Assembly (NCBI GenBank): GCA_963666755.2
Contig: CAXXGW010000009.1
Location: 992,001-1,056,000 of the forward strand
Source: CAXXOK01 sp963666755
Lineage (GTDB): Bacteria; Bacillota; Clostridia; Christensenellales; Aristaeellaceae
Direction of reading: 5' to 3'
DNA: 64,000 bases
Part shown: positions 26,310-35,526 of the stretch, piece by piece
Position numbering within the stretch: position 1 is the stretch's first letter
How the letters are laid out: the number at the start of each line of letters is the position of its first letter
Made by a program: the position numbers and the translations under genes
Notes under the pieces: generated by a model
What the model saw: the letters and a program-made list of their open reading frames with translations, nothing else
Database searches by the model: none
Told to the model about the DNA's origin: nothing

Positions 26310-27845
26310 TTACGGCATCTTGTCAAGCGAGGGCTGCGGTACTCCATTCGCAGCTTCCATTTCCGGTGCAAAACGGGTGACCCGGTTTTTGCCCTCACGC
26401 TTGGATTGGTACATGGCCTGATCGGCCATTTGGAGCAAACGGTCCAGCGTGGCATTGCCGGCAATCATCCCGATGCTGACGGTGCAGCGCAATCCATCGG
26501 CCACGGAAGGGAATGTCAGGCTCTCGACGGCAGAGCGGAGGCGTTCCCCAATCAGGCAGGCAGTGTCGGAAGGCGTCCCCTCCAGAAACACAATAAACTC
26601 GTCGCCCCCAAACCGGACGGCCGTGGTATCGCTTCGCAGCACGCCGCGCATACATTGCCCGATGCGGCGCAACACCTGATCCCCGGCCATATGGCCGTAC
26701 TGTTCATTGATCTGGCGAAAATCATCCACATCCAGGAACAGCAGTATAAGCCCCTGTGGGCATTCCTTATTCCCGAAGCGCTCATGCAGGTATCGCTTGT
26801 TAAACAGCCCCGTCAACGGGTCCAGGTAACTGCTCTCCATCCACTCTTCCAGTTCCTGCCGCTGGTCGCGCCGGCTCTCCGTTACATCGGTAATGGTCAG
26901 CAATTTCGCAAAACCGCGATCGTCGGTATCAATGGGGTACTGCGTCAGGGAAAGGATTTGCTCCCGGCCGCCGCGCATCATGGATTGCTCCTGCTGGCGG
27001 TAGTTGGCGTCAAACTGATAGCCGGGGATATAATCCGTAATCCGATCGCCCGCATCCAGCTGGTCGTTCTGCAATATTTCGCGCGCAATGTGGTTGATGC
27101 TGATGATGCAGGCATTGCGGCCGATGATGACCGTACCGTCGCAGGCGTTCAGGAACAGTTTGCGAAACAAGTATTCCGACTGGATGTTGAGCAGCCGGTA
27201 TTTCATGATCGACAGGAAAACGGCGATCACGAAAATCAGCACAGCTACAAACATCACCCGCAAATGTAGGTTCAAATGAAAAACGGTGGGGATCAGGTAC
27301 TCCGAGCCGACGCTGGTCAAACAGGCAAAGGCGATGCCCCAGAAAATGGTGCGGAATTGCGCCTTCTTGCGCGGCTCGTGCAAACTGCGGTAGCGCCGTA
27401 TCATCAGCACCAGGGAATAGAATACCGGCAGGCAGAAGGTCAGGGACATCAGCGGCGCCATTACCGGATCGGAAAGCCGCCAGAAGGTGGGGTCCGCATA
27501 ATCGATGGGGTACAGATAACGGACGCCGATCATCAGCATGTTTACGGCTACCAGCAGGTGGAACCAGCGATCCAGCGGCCGAGCGACCAGCCGGTAGACA
27601 AAAAGCATGCAAAAAAGCGATATGCAAAGCATACTGAGCCAGTAGACCGTTTTCAGCGCAAGTGCAATGAAGGAAACGTCGGCATTGTCCACGCTTACAC
27701 TCAGAACCATCCATAACAGCAGGATGCTCAGAAAGGACAGAAAAGCCTGATTCAGCTGATCGTGGCTGCGGTTGAGAAACACAAACGTCCAGATGAACAT
27801 CATGATGCCGAAGATAAGGGCAAACCCGAGGTTTTGAAGCATCAT
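26310..27845 (-). CDS. Membrane sensor diguanylate cyclase (7TM-PAS-GGDEF)
   Basis: 511 residues. The first ~220 form about seven membrane helices of the N-terminal histidine-kinase-7TM type. A PAS-like domain follows (about 228-335; DGTVIIGRNACIISINHIA). The GGDEF domain begins at DPLTGLFNKRYLHERF, with LFLDVDDFRQINEQYGH and an intact GGDEF near residue 411. The inhibitory RxxD site is degenerate (RSDT). It is the last gene of a GT39-like, MFS, GGDEF series, 66 bases after the MFS gene, so it may share their transcript. The sensed ligand is unknown. Confidence 0.92.
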   Translation of the reverse strand: MMLQNLGFALIFGIMMFIWTFVFLNRSHDQLNQAFLSFLSILLLWMVLSVSVDNADVSFIALALKTVYWLSMLCISLFCMLFVYRLVARPLDRWFHLLVAVNMLMIGVRYLYPIDYADPTFWRLSDPVMAPLMSLTFCLPVFYSLVLMIRRYRSLHEPRKKAQFRTIFWGIAFACLTSVGSEYLIPTVFHLNLHLRVMFVAVLIFVIAVFLSIMKYRLLNIQSEYLFRKLFLNACDGTVIIGRNACIISINHIAREILQNDQLDAGDRITDYIPGYQFDANYRQQEQSMMRGGREQILSLTQYPIDTDDRGFAKLLTITDVTESRRDQRQELEEWMESSYLDPLTGLFNKRYLHERFGNKECPQGLILLFLDVDDFRQINEQYGHMAGDQVLRRIGQCMRGVLRSDTTAVRFGGDEFIVFLEGTPSDTACLIGERLRSAVESLTFPSVADGLRCTVSIGMIAGNATLDRLLQMADQAMYQSKREGKNRVTRFAPEMEAANGVPQPSLDKMP

Positions 27846-27911
27846 GAACCACTCTCCCTGCGATGGATGAGGAATGCGGGCGAACGGCTGGGTACGCGCA
27901 TGGTTTTGGCT

Positions 27912-29198
27912 TTACGGGGCGGGGGGCGTCTCGGCAACGGCACATTCGTCGTCCGGCAGCCCCATGCGCCAGAGCAGTACCGTCAGGTAAACCGCCGCGA
28001 GCGTCAATGCCAGGTTCAGGGCAAACGGCATGGCGGGGTTCCATTCCGCAAGGGCTCCGGCGATGGTGCTCAGCGGGGAGGTAATCAGCATGCAAAGCGC
28101 GTAGAAGAAGCCGAGCAGGCGCGCCCGCTCCTCCCGCTCGATGTTGACCATCTGCAGCGACGTGGTCAGCGGCGTAAGCAGGCTGAGCGCAAACGCCTGT
28201 AACACAACGCTGCCCATAACCAGCCAGTAAGCGCCCACGGGCATTACCAGCATCAGCACTTCCTGCGCTGCAAACAACACAAACCCCGTCAGCACCGGGT
28301 TGCGGAAGCGCCGCAGATCCAGCCGGGGCACAATCCAAAAATAGCAGCCCAGCATCAGCAAAGTTTTTACCGTATAAAACAAAGAAAGATTCTCCGCCGC
28401 GATGCCGAGCTTTTCGGTAACCAGCAGCGGCCAGAAAGCGTCGTTGATTCCACGGAAACCCGTAAAGCAGGCGATCAGCAACACGGTAATCATGGAGCGC
28501 CGGTCGTAGATCAGCTGCCGCAACACCTGACGGCTGTTCCAAAGCCGCCCCAGCAGGCTCTCGCTGCGGCTTTCCTGCATCCGGCGCAGGCCGACGGTCG
28601 TTTCCCGCGTTGTCAGGAACAGGATGACAAATTTGCTGGTCATCATCACAAATGCCAGCCCATACAGCACCCGCACGGTCGGCACCATGCCGTAGCGCTG
28701 CACAAAAACGTAGGCGATCGGGGCAAAGAAGCCCGCCAGCAAACCGGCAATCTGCATCATGGAATACAGATGCACCAGTTTGCTCTCCCCGACATCCTCA
28801 ATCAGCAGCAGCCCCCACGCGGTATCGGTCACCCGCCACGCGCCGTTAAACAGCACCGCAACCGCAAACCAGCGCACATCCTGTGCCAGCATCCATAATA
28901 GTGTGGGCACGCTCCAGCAAACCAGATCAAATAAGAACGTCGTCAGGCGACGCCCCAGCTTATCCGTAAGCACCCCGCTGAGCAGGGCCCAAACCAGCTG
29001 GGATATCAAAAACAGGGTGTTGATCAGCCCGATCTGCATCGGGGATACGCCCAGTGCCGCCATGTACACCGATACAAAAGGCACATACAGGTTGTAAGGG
29101 ATGCCCCACAAGGGTTCGGTCCACAGGCAAGCCCGTTGGTTCCCTGTGATTTCCAGCATTGTTTGCACCAAACCGTTATGCTTGCGGGCGCGTTTCAT
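27912..29198 (-). CDS. MFS transporter
   Basis: 428 residues with about twelve membrane helices. The helix 2-3 loop motif is present (GVLTDKLGRRLTT), and the N-terminal half reads like MFS drug/sugar carriers (FVSVYMAALGVSPMQIGLINTLFLISQLVWALLSG in shortened form). ATG 29198 has GGAGG nine bases before. It lies 73 bases after the GT39-like gene and before a GGDEF gene, all in one direction. The substrate cannot be inferred; export is as likely as import. Confidence 0.88.
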   Translation of the reverse strand: MKRARKHNGLVQTMLEITGNQRACLWTEPLWGIPYNLYVPFVSVYMAALGVSPMQIGLINTLFLISQLVWALLSGVLTDKLGRRLTTFLFDLVCWSVPTLLWMLAQDVRWFAVAVLFNGAWRVTDTAWGLLLIEDVGESKLVHLYSMMQIAGLLAGFFAPIAYVFVQRYGMVPTVRVLYGLAFVMMTSKFVILFLTTRETTVGLRRMQESRSESLLGRLWNSRQVLRQLIYDRRSMITVLLIACFTGFRGINDAFWPLLVTEKLGIAAENLSLFYTVKTLLMLGCYFWIVPRLDLRRFRNPVLTGFVLFAAQEVLMLVMPVGAYWLVMGSVVLQAFALSLLTPLTTSLQMVNIEREERARLLGFFYALCMLITSPLSTIAGALAEWNPAMPFALNLALTLAAVYLTVLLWRMGLPDDECAVAETPPAP

Positions 29199-29271
29199 GA
29201 GCCTATGCCTCCGCGATTCACTTTAATCCGCCCCATTGTAGCCGAAACAGAGCGAAAACACAAGTGCTGTC

Positions 29272-30876
29272 TCAATTTTGCCGATCCTGTTCATACACGG
29301 TGCAAAGCGTGCTGCCGTAGCCCTGCAGCGTGAACAGCACATGGTAGCCCTCCGGCGCATCAACGCCGTACAGCTGGGCATAGGTTGCGTTATAGAAAAG
29401 GTAAGGGGCGTCAGGGGCGGCGGTGATCTGCAACCTGTCGCGCTCGGCGGCAGTCAGCACCGCATAACCGTGCTGGACGCCAAAATCGCTAATCGTGTCG
29501 CGGCTGCCCAGCAGCAGGGGCTCGGCCGTGCTGCCTTCTGCGGCGAGAGTGCACAGCTTTCGCATGGCGTTAACCGTGCTCACATCCCAGTAATCCAGCT
29601 CGAAGCGGGTTTGCACATCCCCAGCCAGAATGTTGTAATACGCATACTGATACGGATGCTGTGTGACTAGGCCGACGGCCTGCACCGCAAACATGGCTGC
29701 CAGCGCCGCTGCGGCGATCACCTTGCGTGTGCGCTTACGGGCAAATGCAAGCCATATCCCTTCCAGCCCAAGCGCCGCAAGCACCGCAATGCCCGCAAAC
29801 ACAAAGTAGAAGTGCCGCCAACCATTATAAAGCAACGGCTGCCGCGCCACCACATAGGCAACCGGAACCAGCCACAAAAGCGTGAAGGCGCACAGAAACG
29901 GCCAACGCGTGTCTCGCCGAAGGCAAAGGCGCAATGCCCGCACCTGTCCTGCCACAGCGAAGAGCAGCGTCCCAAGCGGGAGGGTCAGCGCGATCATGAC
30001 CGGCAGGTAACTGTGCGGCAGCGGCAGCCCGTGGGCCGGGTCGTACAGTGCGCCCCGGTACAGCACAACCCCCGTCCAGCGGGTAAATCCGGAGGCGTTG
30101 GCAAGCACATAGGGGAAGTACCCCAACGGATCAGCCCAAAGCGCGGGGGTCAGCAGTGCATAAAACAGGGCGAACCCGCCCAGCGCGTACAGTGCGGCGC
30201 GCCAGATGCGGGGGGTAAGCGCGCGGCGGCCGCCCAACGTGGCGAACACGGCCAACCCCGCCAGCCCCCAGGCAAAAAAACCCACAATTTTGGTATTGGT
30301 AGCCATCGCGCCCGCCAGCCCGAACCAGAGCGCGTTGGCAAAGCCGGGCTTGCGCGCCAGCCGCATGGCGGAAGCAAACGTCCATAACACCAGCGCGAGC
30401 AGCACGACATCCTTATTATTGTAGTGTCCCTCGGCAAAAAAGCGCGGCGCCAGTACCAGAAACAGCGCCGCTGCACAGGCAACCCAGCGGCGCATGCCCA
30501 GCGAGCGGGCAATCGCGTATAGGGCATAGGCCCCCACCATGAACCAGAGCCAGGTATACTGATGCCAGAGGGTGGTCATCCGGGCGGGATCGCGCTGTTC
30601 CAGTTTGAGCAGGGGCGCGGCCGCGTAATAGGCGCTCTGCCCGTGATCGCGCTCAATGCTCTCGGAGATGGGCTGCACCCCAGCAGCCCGGTAAGCCTGC
30701 ACGGCAGCGCTCTCCGGCCCCTGCAGACGCAGCGCATATTCCATCAGGTTTTCCCGCAGGATGACCTGCTCGGAGGGTTCGTCGCAGGGCAGGCCGTAAT
30801 CCGCCGCGGTCCATATGCCGATCAGGGTTAGCGCCACAAAGAAAAGCGCTACCCAAAGGGAGGGTCTGATGCGCAT
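29272..30876 (-). CDS. Multi-pass glycosyltransferase-like membrane protein (GT39/PMT type)
   Basis: 534 residues, about 11-12 membrane helices. An early acidic motif in the first external loop (YGLPCDEPSEQ) and the later acidic/aromatic loop (SIERDHGQSAYYAA) match the GT-C fold layout of PMT/ArnT-like enzymes, which use polyprenyl-phosphate sugars. FAEGHYNNKDVVLLAL and TNTKIVGFFAWGL are typical helix-flanking blocks. ATG 30876 has AAAAGGAG upstream. It probably glycosylates a lipid, polymer or protein at the outer membrane face; the acceptor is unknown. Confidence 0.8.
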   Translation of the reverse strand: MRIRPSLWVALFFVALTLIGIWTAADYGLPCDEPSEQVILRENLMEYALRLQGPESAAVQAYRAAGVQPISESIERDHGQSAYYAAAPLLKLEQRDPARMTTLWHQYTWLWFMVGAYALYAIARSLGMRRWVACAAALFLVLAPRFFAEGHYNNKDVVLLALVLWTFASAMRLARKPGFANALWFGLAGAMATNTKIVGFFAWGLAGLAVFATLGGRRALTPRIWRAALYALGGFALFYALLTPALWADPLGYFPYVLANASGFTRWTGVVLYRGALYDPAHGLPLPHSYLPVMIALTLPLGTLLFAVAGQVRALRLCLRRDTRWPFLCAFTLLWLVPVAYVVARQPLLYNGWRHFYFVFAGIAVLAALGLEGIWLAFARKRTRKVIAAAALAAMFAVQAVGLVTQHPYQYAYYNILAGDVQTRFELDYWDVSTVNAMRKLCTLAAEGSTAEPLLLGSRDTISDFGVQHGYAVLTAAERDRLQITAAPDAPYLFYNATYAQLYGVDAPEGYHVLFTLQGYGSTLCTVYEQDRQN

Positions 30877-31064
30877 GACGATCCGCTCCTTTTCCGGGTA
30901 TATACAGGCGACCGGGTTTATGGTCTATCCGTGCGAAACGGCGGGCGCTGGTGTTCCGGTTTGTCCGTTATCAAGGATATCAAACGGGGTAAAGTATCGA
31001 TACTGCAATGAAAGCGGGGGGAGGGTTCGCCGCCGTACGACCCGGCAGGCATGAACCCCGTTGA

Positions 31065-31092
31065 AGTATAGCATAGCCATGCTGATTGTCAA
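31065..31092 (-). promoter_or_regulatory. Promoter of the GT39-MFS-GGDEF series
   Basis: Consensus -35 TTGACA (31092-31087), 16-base spacer, -10 TATACT (31070-31065). It implies a ~180-nt leader and points away from the speD promoter 67 bases to its right. Confidence 0.8.
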
Positions 31093-31158
31093 CCAAACAG
31101 GGTTGCACCTGCCTGCATGGAAGAAACGGGCATAAACCGTACAATTTTCGAAAATTGA

Positions 31159-31187
31159 TTGACAAATGTTCCGTTTCATATTATGAT
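31159..31187 (+). promoter_or_regulatory. Promoter of the polyamine operon
   Basis: Consensus -35 TTGACA (31159-31164), 17-base spacer, -10 TATGAT (31182-31187). Transcription should start near 31194, almost 400 bases before the speD ATG. Confidence 0.88.
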
Positions 31188-31193
31188 ACACCC

Positions 31194-31587
31194 GTTTCTG
31201 GCCGTTCAGGCGGCAAGAACTTACAGACCCATCCGCCCACACGGGCGGGCAAAGGCCATACGGACAGCCGGGTCAACTGCCGAGTGCGGGCAACGCCGCA
31301 CGTTTGATTGCGCGCAAGCGCAAATTTTATGAGTTGGCTACTGAATAGCCAGTTGGTTACTTCATAACCAAGTGTACTTGGGTACACGCTTGTAAAACGG
31401 TCAAAAAGAGTAGTAAAAGTAAGTTCTTACTGTATAGACTCTGAACGGTACCAGGCGCGGGCGATTTCACCCGCATCCGGCGCAGGCAGACCCCTGCGCC
31501 CCCAAAGCCCGGCTTTCCGTTCCGTGAATGCAAGGTGCGCCACAGTATGCTGTGACGCACTTTTTAATTGCATGCGGAGGGGTCGCC
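31194..31587 (+). promoter_or_regulatory. Long structured 5' leader of speD, candidate cis-regulatory RNA
   Basis: About 395 nt of leader with dense hairpins and no real gene. In order there are CCGCCC/GGGCGG (near 31233-31248), GTGCGG/CCGCAC (31284-31301) and TTGCGC/GCGCAA. Three adjacent small hairpins follow: TGGCTA-CTGAA-TAGCCA, TTGGTTA-CTTCA-TAACCAA and GTGTAC-TTGG-GTACAC (about 31334-31388). Next are GCGGG/CCCGC and GGCGCAGG/CCTGCGCC (31479-31500), then an intrinsic terminator. A 12-codon frame (ATG 31329, TAA ends 31367) crosses the tandem hairpins but has no ribosome site. It matches no riboswitch class I could recognise (SAM, guanidine, c-di-GMP, TPP, cobalamin cores looked for by eye). 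Confidence 0.7.
31535..31565 (+). terminator. Intrinsic terminator inside the speD leader (attenuator)
   Basis: The stem GTGCG/CGCAC and CACAG/CTGTG is interrupted by one C-A mismatch, with TATG loop and TTTTT tail, ending 22 bases before the speD ATG. TGCGCC on its 5' arm (31536-31541) repeats TGCGCC at 31495-31500. Both can pair with GGCGCA at 31479-31484, so two exclusive folds are possible. Confidence 0.8.
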
Positions 31588-32352
31588 ATGGAGCAGAAGC
31601 TGAAACTGTACGGGTTCAACAACCTGACCAAATCCCTGAGTTTTAATATTTACGACATCTGTTATGCCAAAACCGCGCGGGAGCAGCGCGATTATATCGC
31701 CTACATCAACGAGCAGTACAATGCCGAACGGCTGACCGCGATTCTGGAGCGGCTGACGGGGATGATCGGCGCGATTGTGCTGAACATCTCCCGGCAGGAT
31801 TATGAGCCGCAGGGCGCGAGCGTTACCTGCCTGATTGCCGAGGAGGCGATGGCAAAGAAACGCCTGGGGGAAACGGTGGTCGGCCATCTGGACAAGAGCC
31901 ATGTGACCGTGCACACCTACCCGGAATACCACCCGGAAACCTCCATCGCCACCTTTCGCGTGGATATCGACGTATCCACCTGCGGGGAGATTACCCCGCT
32001 TTCGACGCTGGATTTTCTGCTGGGCAGCTTCGATTCGGATATTATCACGCTGGATTACCGGGTGCGCGGTTTTACCCGGGATGTGAGCGGTAAGAAGCTG
32101 TTTATGGATCACAGCATTACCTCCATTCAGGATTACATTGCCCCGGAAACGCTGGGCAAGTACGATGCTGTGGATGTGAACGTGTACCAGTCCAACATCT
32201 TTCACACCCGGATGCTGATTAAGGAAATCGTGCTGCAAAACTACCTGTTTAACGCCGACGTGTATGAGATTGCGCCCAAGATTCGTTTGGGGATTACTAA
32301 CGCGCTGCGCCGGGAGATGATCGAAATCTTCAGCGGTGCCAATGTCTATTGA
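31588..32352 (+). CDS. speD: S-adenosylmethionine decarboxylase proenzyme (class 1A)
   Basis: Pyruvoyl enzyme giving decarboxylated SAM, the aminopropyl donor for spermidine. It is 254 residues and closely follows the E. coli-type enzyme (KLKLYGFNNLTKSLSFNIYD, RQDYEPQGASVTCL). The self-cleavage site is KSHVTVHTYPE, with S104 becoming the pyruvoyl group; C132 sits in STCGEITPL. ATG 31588 has GGAGGGG upstream, and the reading frame extended to 31528 would run through the terminator, so the internal ATG is right. First gene of a six-gene polyamine operon. Confidence 0.96.
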   Translation: MEQKLKLYGFNNLTKSLSFNIYDICYAKTAREQRDYIAYINEQYNAERLTAILERLTGMIGAIVLNISRQDYEPQGASVTCLIAEEAMAKKRLGETVVGHLDKSHVTVHTYPEYHPETSIATFRVDIDVSTCGEITPLSTLDFLLGSFDSDIITLDYRVRGFTRDVSGKKLFMDHSITSIQDYIAPETLGKYDAVDVNVYQSNIFHTRMLIKEIVLQNYLFNADVYEIAPKIRLGITNALRREMIEIFSGANVY

Positions 32353-32366
32353 AGGGAGACCCGCCG

Positions 32367-33824
32367 ATGGATCAGACCCGCGCGCCTCTGATGGAGGCGC
32401 TGGACGCCGTGCGCACCGCGCGCATTGTCCCCTTCGACGTGCCGGGGCACAAGCGTGGGCGCGGCAACCGTGCGCTTACGGATTTTCTGGGCGAGCGCTG
32501 CCTGAGCGTGGACGTCAACTCCATGAAGCCGCTGGACAACCTCTGCCACCCCGTAAGCGTGATCCGGGAGGCGGAGGCGCTGACCGCCGAGGCGTTTGGC
32601 GCGGCGAGGGCCTTCTTTATGGTGGGGGGCACCACTTCGGCGGTGCAGGCGATGCTGCTGGCTACCCTCAAGCGCGGCGACAGCGTAATCCTGCCCCGCA
32701 ACGTGCACCAGAGCGCGCTTAACGCGCTGGTGCTCTGCGGCGCGGTGCCGGTGTACCTGAACCCGCAGGTGGACGCGCGGCTGGGCGTCGCGCTGGGCAT
32801 GAGCCTTGCGGAGGTTCGCCGCGCCATGGAGGCGCACCCGGAAGCCAAGGCCATCCTCCTGAACAACCCCACGTACTACGGCATCTGCTCCGATGTGCGC
32901 GCCATTGCAGAGCTGGCCCACGCCCGTGGTATACGGGTGCTGGCGGATGAGGCACACGGCACGCATTTCTATTTCAGCGAGGCGCTGCCGACCGCCGCGA
33001 TGGCGGCCGGCGCGGACATGGCGGCCGTAAGCCTGCACAAATCCGGCGGATCGCTCACGCAAAGCTCGGTGCTCCTGTGCGGGCCGAATGTGAATGCCGA
33101 TTATGTGCGCCAGATCGTCAACCTAACCCAGACCACCAGCGGCTCCTACCTGCTGCTGTCCAGCCTGGACATTTCCCGGCGCAATCTGGCGCTGCACGGG
33201 GAGGAAACCTTCGCCAAGGTAATGCGGCACGCCGCGTACGCCCGCGCCGAAATCAACGCGATGGGCGGCTATTATGCCTATGGACGTGAATTGATTAACG
33301 GCGACAGCGTGTTTGACTTTGACGAAACCAAACTGACCGTAAACACGCTGGAGATCGGTCTGGCGGGCGTGGAGGTGTACGATCTGCTGCGCGACCGCTA
33401 CGATATTCAGGTGGAGTTTGGCGATCTGGGAAACTTTCTGGCTTACCTGTCGCTGGGGGATAAGGCCAAGGATCTGGAAAGGCTCATCAGCGCCCTGTAC
33501 GACATTCGCAGGCTGTACGGGCGGGAACGCATCACCCTGCCGCGCAGCGAGTACCTGAGCCCGGATGTGGCGGCCACCCCGCAGGAGGCGTTTTACGCCG
33601 CCAAACGCAGCGTGCCGCTGGAAGCAAGCGCGGGCTGCGTGTGCGGAGAGTTTGTGATGAGCTACCCGCCCGGCATCCCGATCCTCGCGCCGGGGGAGCG
33701 CATCACCCCCGCGATTGTGGAATACATCCGCTACGCGCGGGCCAAGGGCTGCCTGCTGACCGGCCCGGAAAGCATGGATGTAAGCCGCCTGAATGTGTTA
33801 ACGGAGGGAAAAAGCGATGGATGA
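32367..33824 (+). CDS. speA: Arginine decarboxylase (Orn/Lys/Arg decarboxylase, aspartate-aminotransferase fold)
   Basis: PLP enzyme, 485 residues, probably converting arginine to agmatine. It is the short fold-I form without the wing domain. N-terminal PFDVPGHKRGRGN, cofactor region MVGGTTSAVQAML, aspartate motif LADEAHGTHF, and PLP lysine in SLHKSGGSLTQ mark the family. ATG 32367 is preceded by AAGGGAG. Sequence alone cannot exclude lysine or ornithine as substrate. The downstream agmatinase gene argues for arginine. It follows speD by 14 bases and overlaps speE by 8. Confidence 0.92.
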   Translation: MDQTRAPLMEALDAVRTARIVPFDVPGHKRGRGNRALTDFLGERCLSVDVNSMKPLDNLCHPVSVIREAEALTAEAFGAARAFFMVGGTTSAVQAMLLATLKRGDSVILPRNVHQSALNALVLCGAVPVYLNPQVDARLGVALGMSLAEVRRAMEAHPEAKAILLNNPTYYGICSDVRAIAELAHARGIRVLADEAHGTHFYFSEALPTAAMAAGADMAAVSLHKSGGSLTQSSVLLCGPNVNADYVRQIVNLTQTTSGSYLLLSSLDISRRNLALHGEETFAKVMRHAAYARAEINAMGGYYAYGRELINGDSVFDFDETKLTVNTLEIGLAGVEVYDLLRDRYDIQVEFGDLGNFLAYLSLGDKAKDLERLISALYDIRRLYGRERITLPRSEYLSPDVAATPQEAFYAAKRSVPLEASAGCVCGEFVMSYPPGIPILAPGERITPAIVEYIRYARAKGCLLTGPESMDVSRLNVLTEGKSDG

Positions 33825-34677
33825 CCTGTGGTATAGCGAGTTTCACGCGCCGGATGTGAAGTTTTCCATCCGGGTAAACCGGCAGCTGCATGCCGAGCAA
33901 AGCGATTATCAGCAGATATCGGTGTACGATACGCCGCAGTTCGGCCGCATCCTGACGCTGGACGGCGTGCTGATGCTGACCGAGCGGGACGAGTTTATTT
34001 ACCATGAAATGCTGGTGCACGTGCCCATGGCCGTGCTGCCGCAGGCGCGCCGGGTGCTGCTGATTGGCGCAGGGGACGGCGGCGCGGCGCGGGAGCTGTG
34101 CCGTTACCCTTCGCTGGAATGCATTGACGTGGTGGAGATCGACCCGCGTGTGGTGGAGGTCTGCAAGACCTATCTGCCGCAGACCGCCTGCGGCTTTGAC
34201 GACCCGCGCGTGCACCTGCGCTTTGAGGATGGGCTGCGTTTTGTGCGCCATACGCGGGAAACCTACGACCTGATCCTTGTGGATTCCACAGACCCCTCCG
34301 GCCCGGGCGAGGTGTTGTTTACCACCGAGTTTTACGGCAGTTGCCTGAACGCGCTGGCGCCGGGCGGCGCGCTGATTAACCAGCATGAAAGCCCCTTCTA
34401 TGAGGAGGACGCGCGCGCCATGCGCAGCGCGCACCGCCGTATCGCGGAGGTGTTCCCAATCAGCATGGTGTATCAGGCGCACATCCCCACCTACCCGTCG
34501 GGGCATTGGCTGTTCGGGTTTGCCTCCAACGGGGTGCATCCTGTGCGGGATTTGCAGGCGGATGCCTGGCAGGCGCTGCGCATCCCCACCCGGTACTACA
34601 ACCCGGAGCTGCACGTCGGCGCGTTTTGCCTGCCGACCTATGTAAAGGAGATGCTTGCGCCCGATGCGGATGTCTAA
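33817..34677 (+). CDS. speE: Spermidine synthase (putrescine aminopropyltransferase)
   Basis: Joins putrescine and decarboxylated SAM to give spermidine and methylthioadenosine. It is 286 residues. An N-terminal beta part (QSDYQQISVYDTPQFGRIL, DGVLMLTERDEFIYHEMLVH) leads to the Rossmann core LLIGAGDGGAARELCRYP, VVEIDPRVVEVCKTYL and the catalytic loop VDSTDPSGPGEVLFT with the key Asp. The start overlaps the end of speA. Its partner substrate comes from SpeD encoded upstream. Confidence 0.95.
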   Translation: MDDLWYSEFHAPDVKFSIRVNRQLHAEQSDYQQISVYDTPQFGRILTLDGVLMLTERDEFIYHEMLVHVPMAVLPQARRVLLIGAGDGGAARELCRYPSLECIDVVEIDPRVVEVCKTYLPQTACGFDDPRVHLRFEDGLRFVRHTRETYDLILVDSTDPSGPGEVLFTTEFYGSCLNALAPGGALINQHESPFYEEDARAMRSAHRRIAEVFPISMVYQAHIPTYPSGHWLFGFASNGVHPVRDLQADAWQALRIPTRYYNPELHVGAFCLPTYVKEMLAPDADV

Positions 34678-35521
34678 GAATACGCAAACCTTTCTGGGCT
34701 GCGATGCCGAATACGCCGACGCGGCCGTGGTGCTCTACGGCGCGCCGTTTGACGGCACCACCTCCTTTAAGCCGGGCGCGCGTTTTGGCCCGGCCGCCAT
34801 CCGGCAGGACAGTGTGGGCATCGAAACCTACTCGCCGTACTGCGACCGCGACCTGAGCGAGTTAAGCGTCTGCGATACGGGCGATCTGGAACTGGCGCCG
34901 GGAAGCCCCGCGCAAATGCTTGCGACGGTGGAAGCCTGCGCCGGGCAGATTCTTGCCGACGGAAAGATTCCCTTTCTGCTGGGCGGCGAGCATCTGGTGT
35001 CGCTGGGGGCGCTGCGTGCGGCCATCCGGCGAACACCGCGGCTGCACATCCTGCATCTGGACGCGCATACCGACCTGCGCGAGGCTTATCTGGGCGAGCC
35101 ACTTTCCCACGCGTGCGTGCTGCGCCGCGCCTGGGAGCTGGTGGGGGACGGGCGTATCCACCAATTCGGCATCCGCAGCGGCGAGCGGGAGGAGTTTGCC
35201 TTTGGCCGCGCGCACACCGACCTGCATGCCTTTACGCTGGACGGGTGGGCCGAAACCCTGCGTTCGCTGGAAGGCGAGCCGGTGTATCTGACGCTGGACC
35301 TGGACGTGCTGGACCCTTCCGCCTGCTGCGGCACCGGCACGCCGGAGGCGGGCGGCCTCCGTTTTACCGAGCTGCTGGATGCCTTGCTCATGCTGCACAC
35401 ACAACAGCTGGTCGGCTGCGATCTGGTGGAGCTGTCCCCCCGGGACGATCCCAGCGGCGTATCCACCGCGACGGCCTGTAAACTGATCCGGGAAATCCTT
35501 CTGCAAATCAAAGGAGCGTGA
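34664..35521 (+). CDS. speB: Agmatinase (ureohydrolase family)
   Basis: Hydrolyses agmatine to putrescine and urea using a dinuclear Mn centre. It is about 285 residues. Metal ligands are present in GGEHLVSLG (His), LHLDAHTDLRE (DAHTD) and LDLDVLDPS (DxD), plus ELSPRDDPSG at the substrate pocket. The start is uncertain: AAAGGAG lies before a TTG at 34655 (spacing 4), ATG 34664 and ATG 34670. Any of these overlaps the 3' end of speE. In context it delivers the putrescine used by both spermidine routes encoded here. Confidence 0.93.
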   Translation: MRMSKNTQTFLGCDAEYADAAVVLYGAPFDGTTSFKPGARFGPAAIRQDSVGIETYSPYCDRDLSELSVCDTGDLELAPGSPAQMLATVEACAGQILADGKIPFLLGGEHLVSLGALRAAIRRTPRLHILHLDAHTDLREAYLGEPLSHACVLRRAWELVGDGRIHQFGIRSGEREEFAFGRAHTDLHAFTLDGWAETLRSLEGEPVYLTLDLDVLDPSACCGTGTPEAGGLRFTELLDALLMLHTQQLVGCDLVELSPRDDPSGVSTATACKLIREILLQIKGA

Positions 35522-35526
35522 CCACC

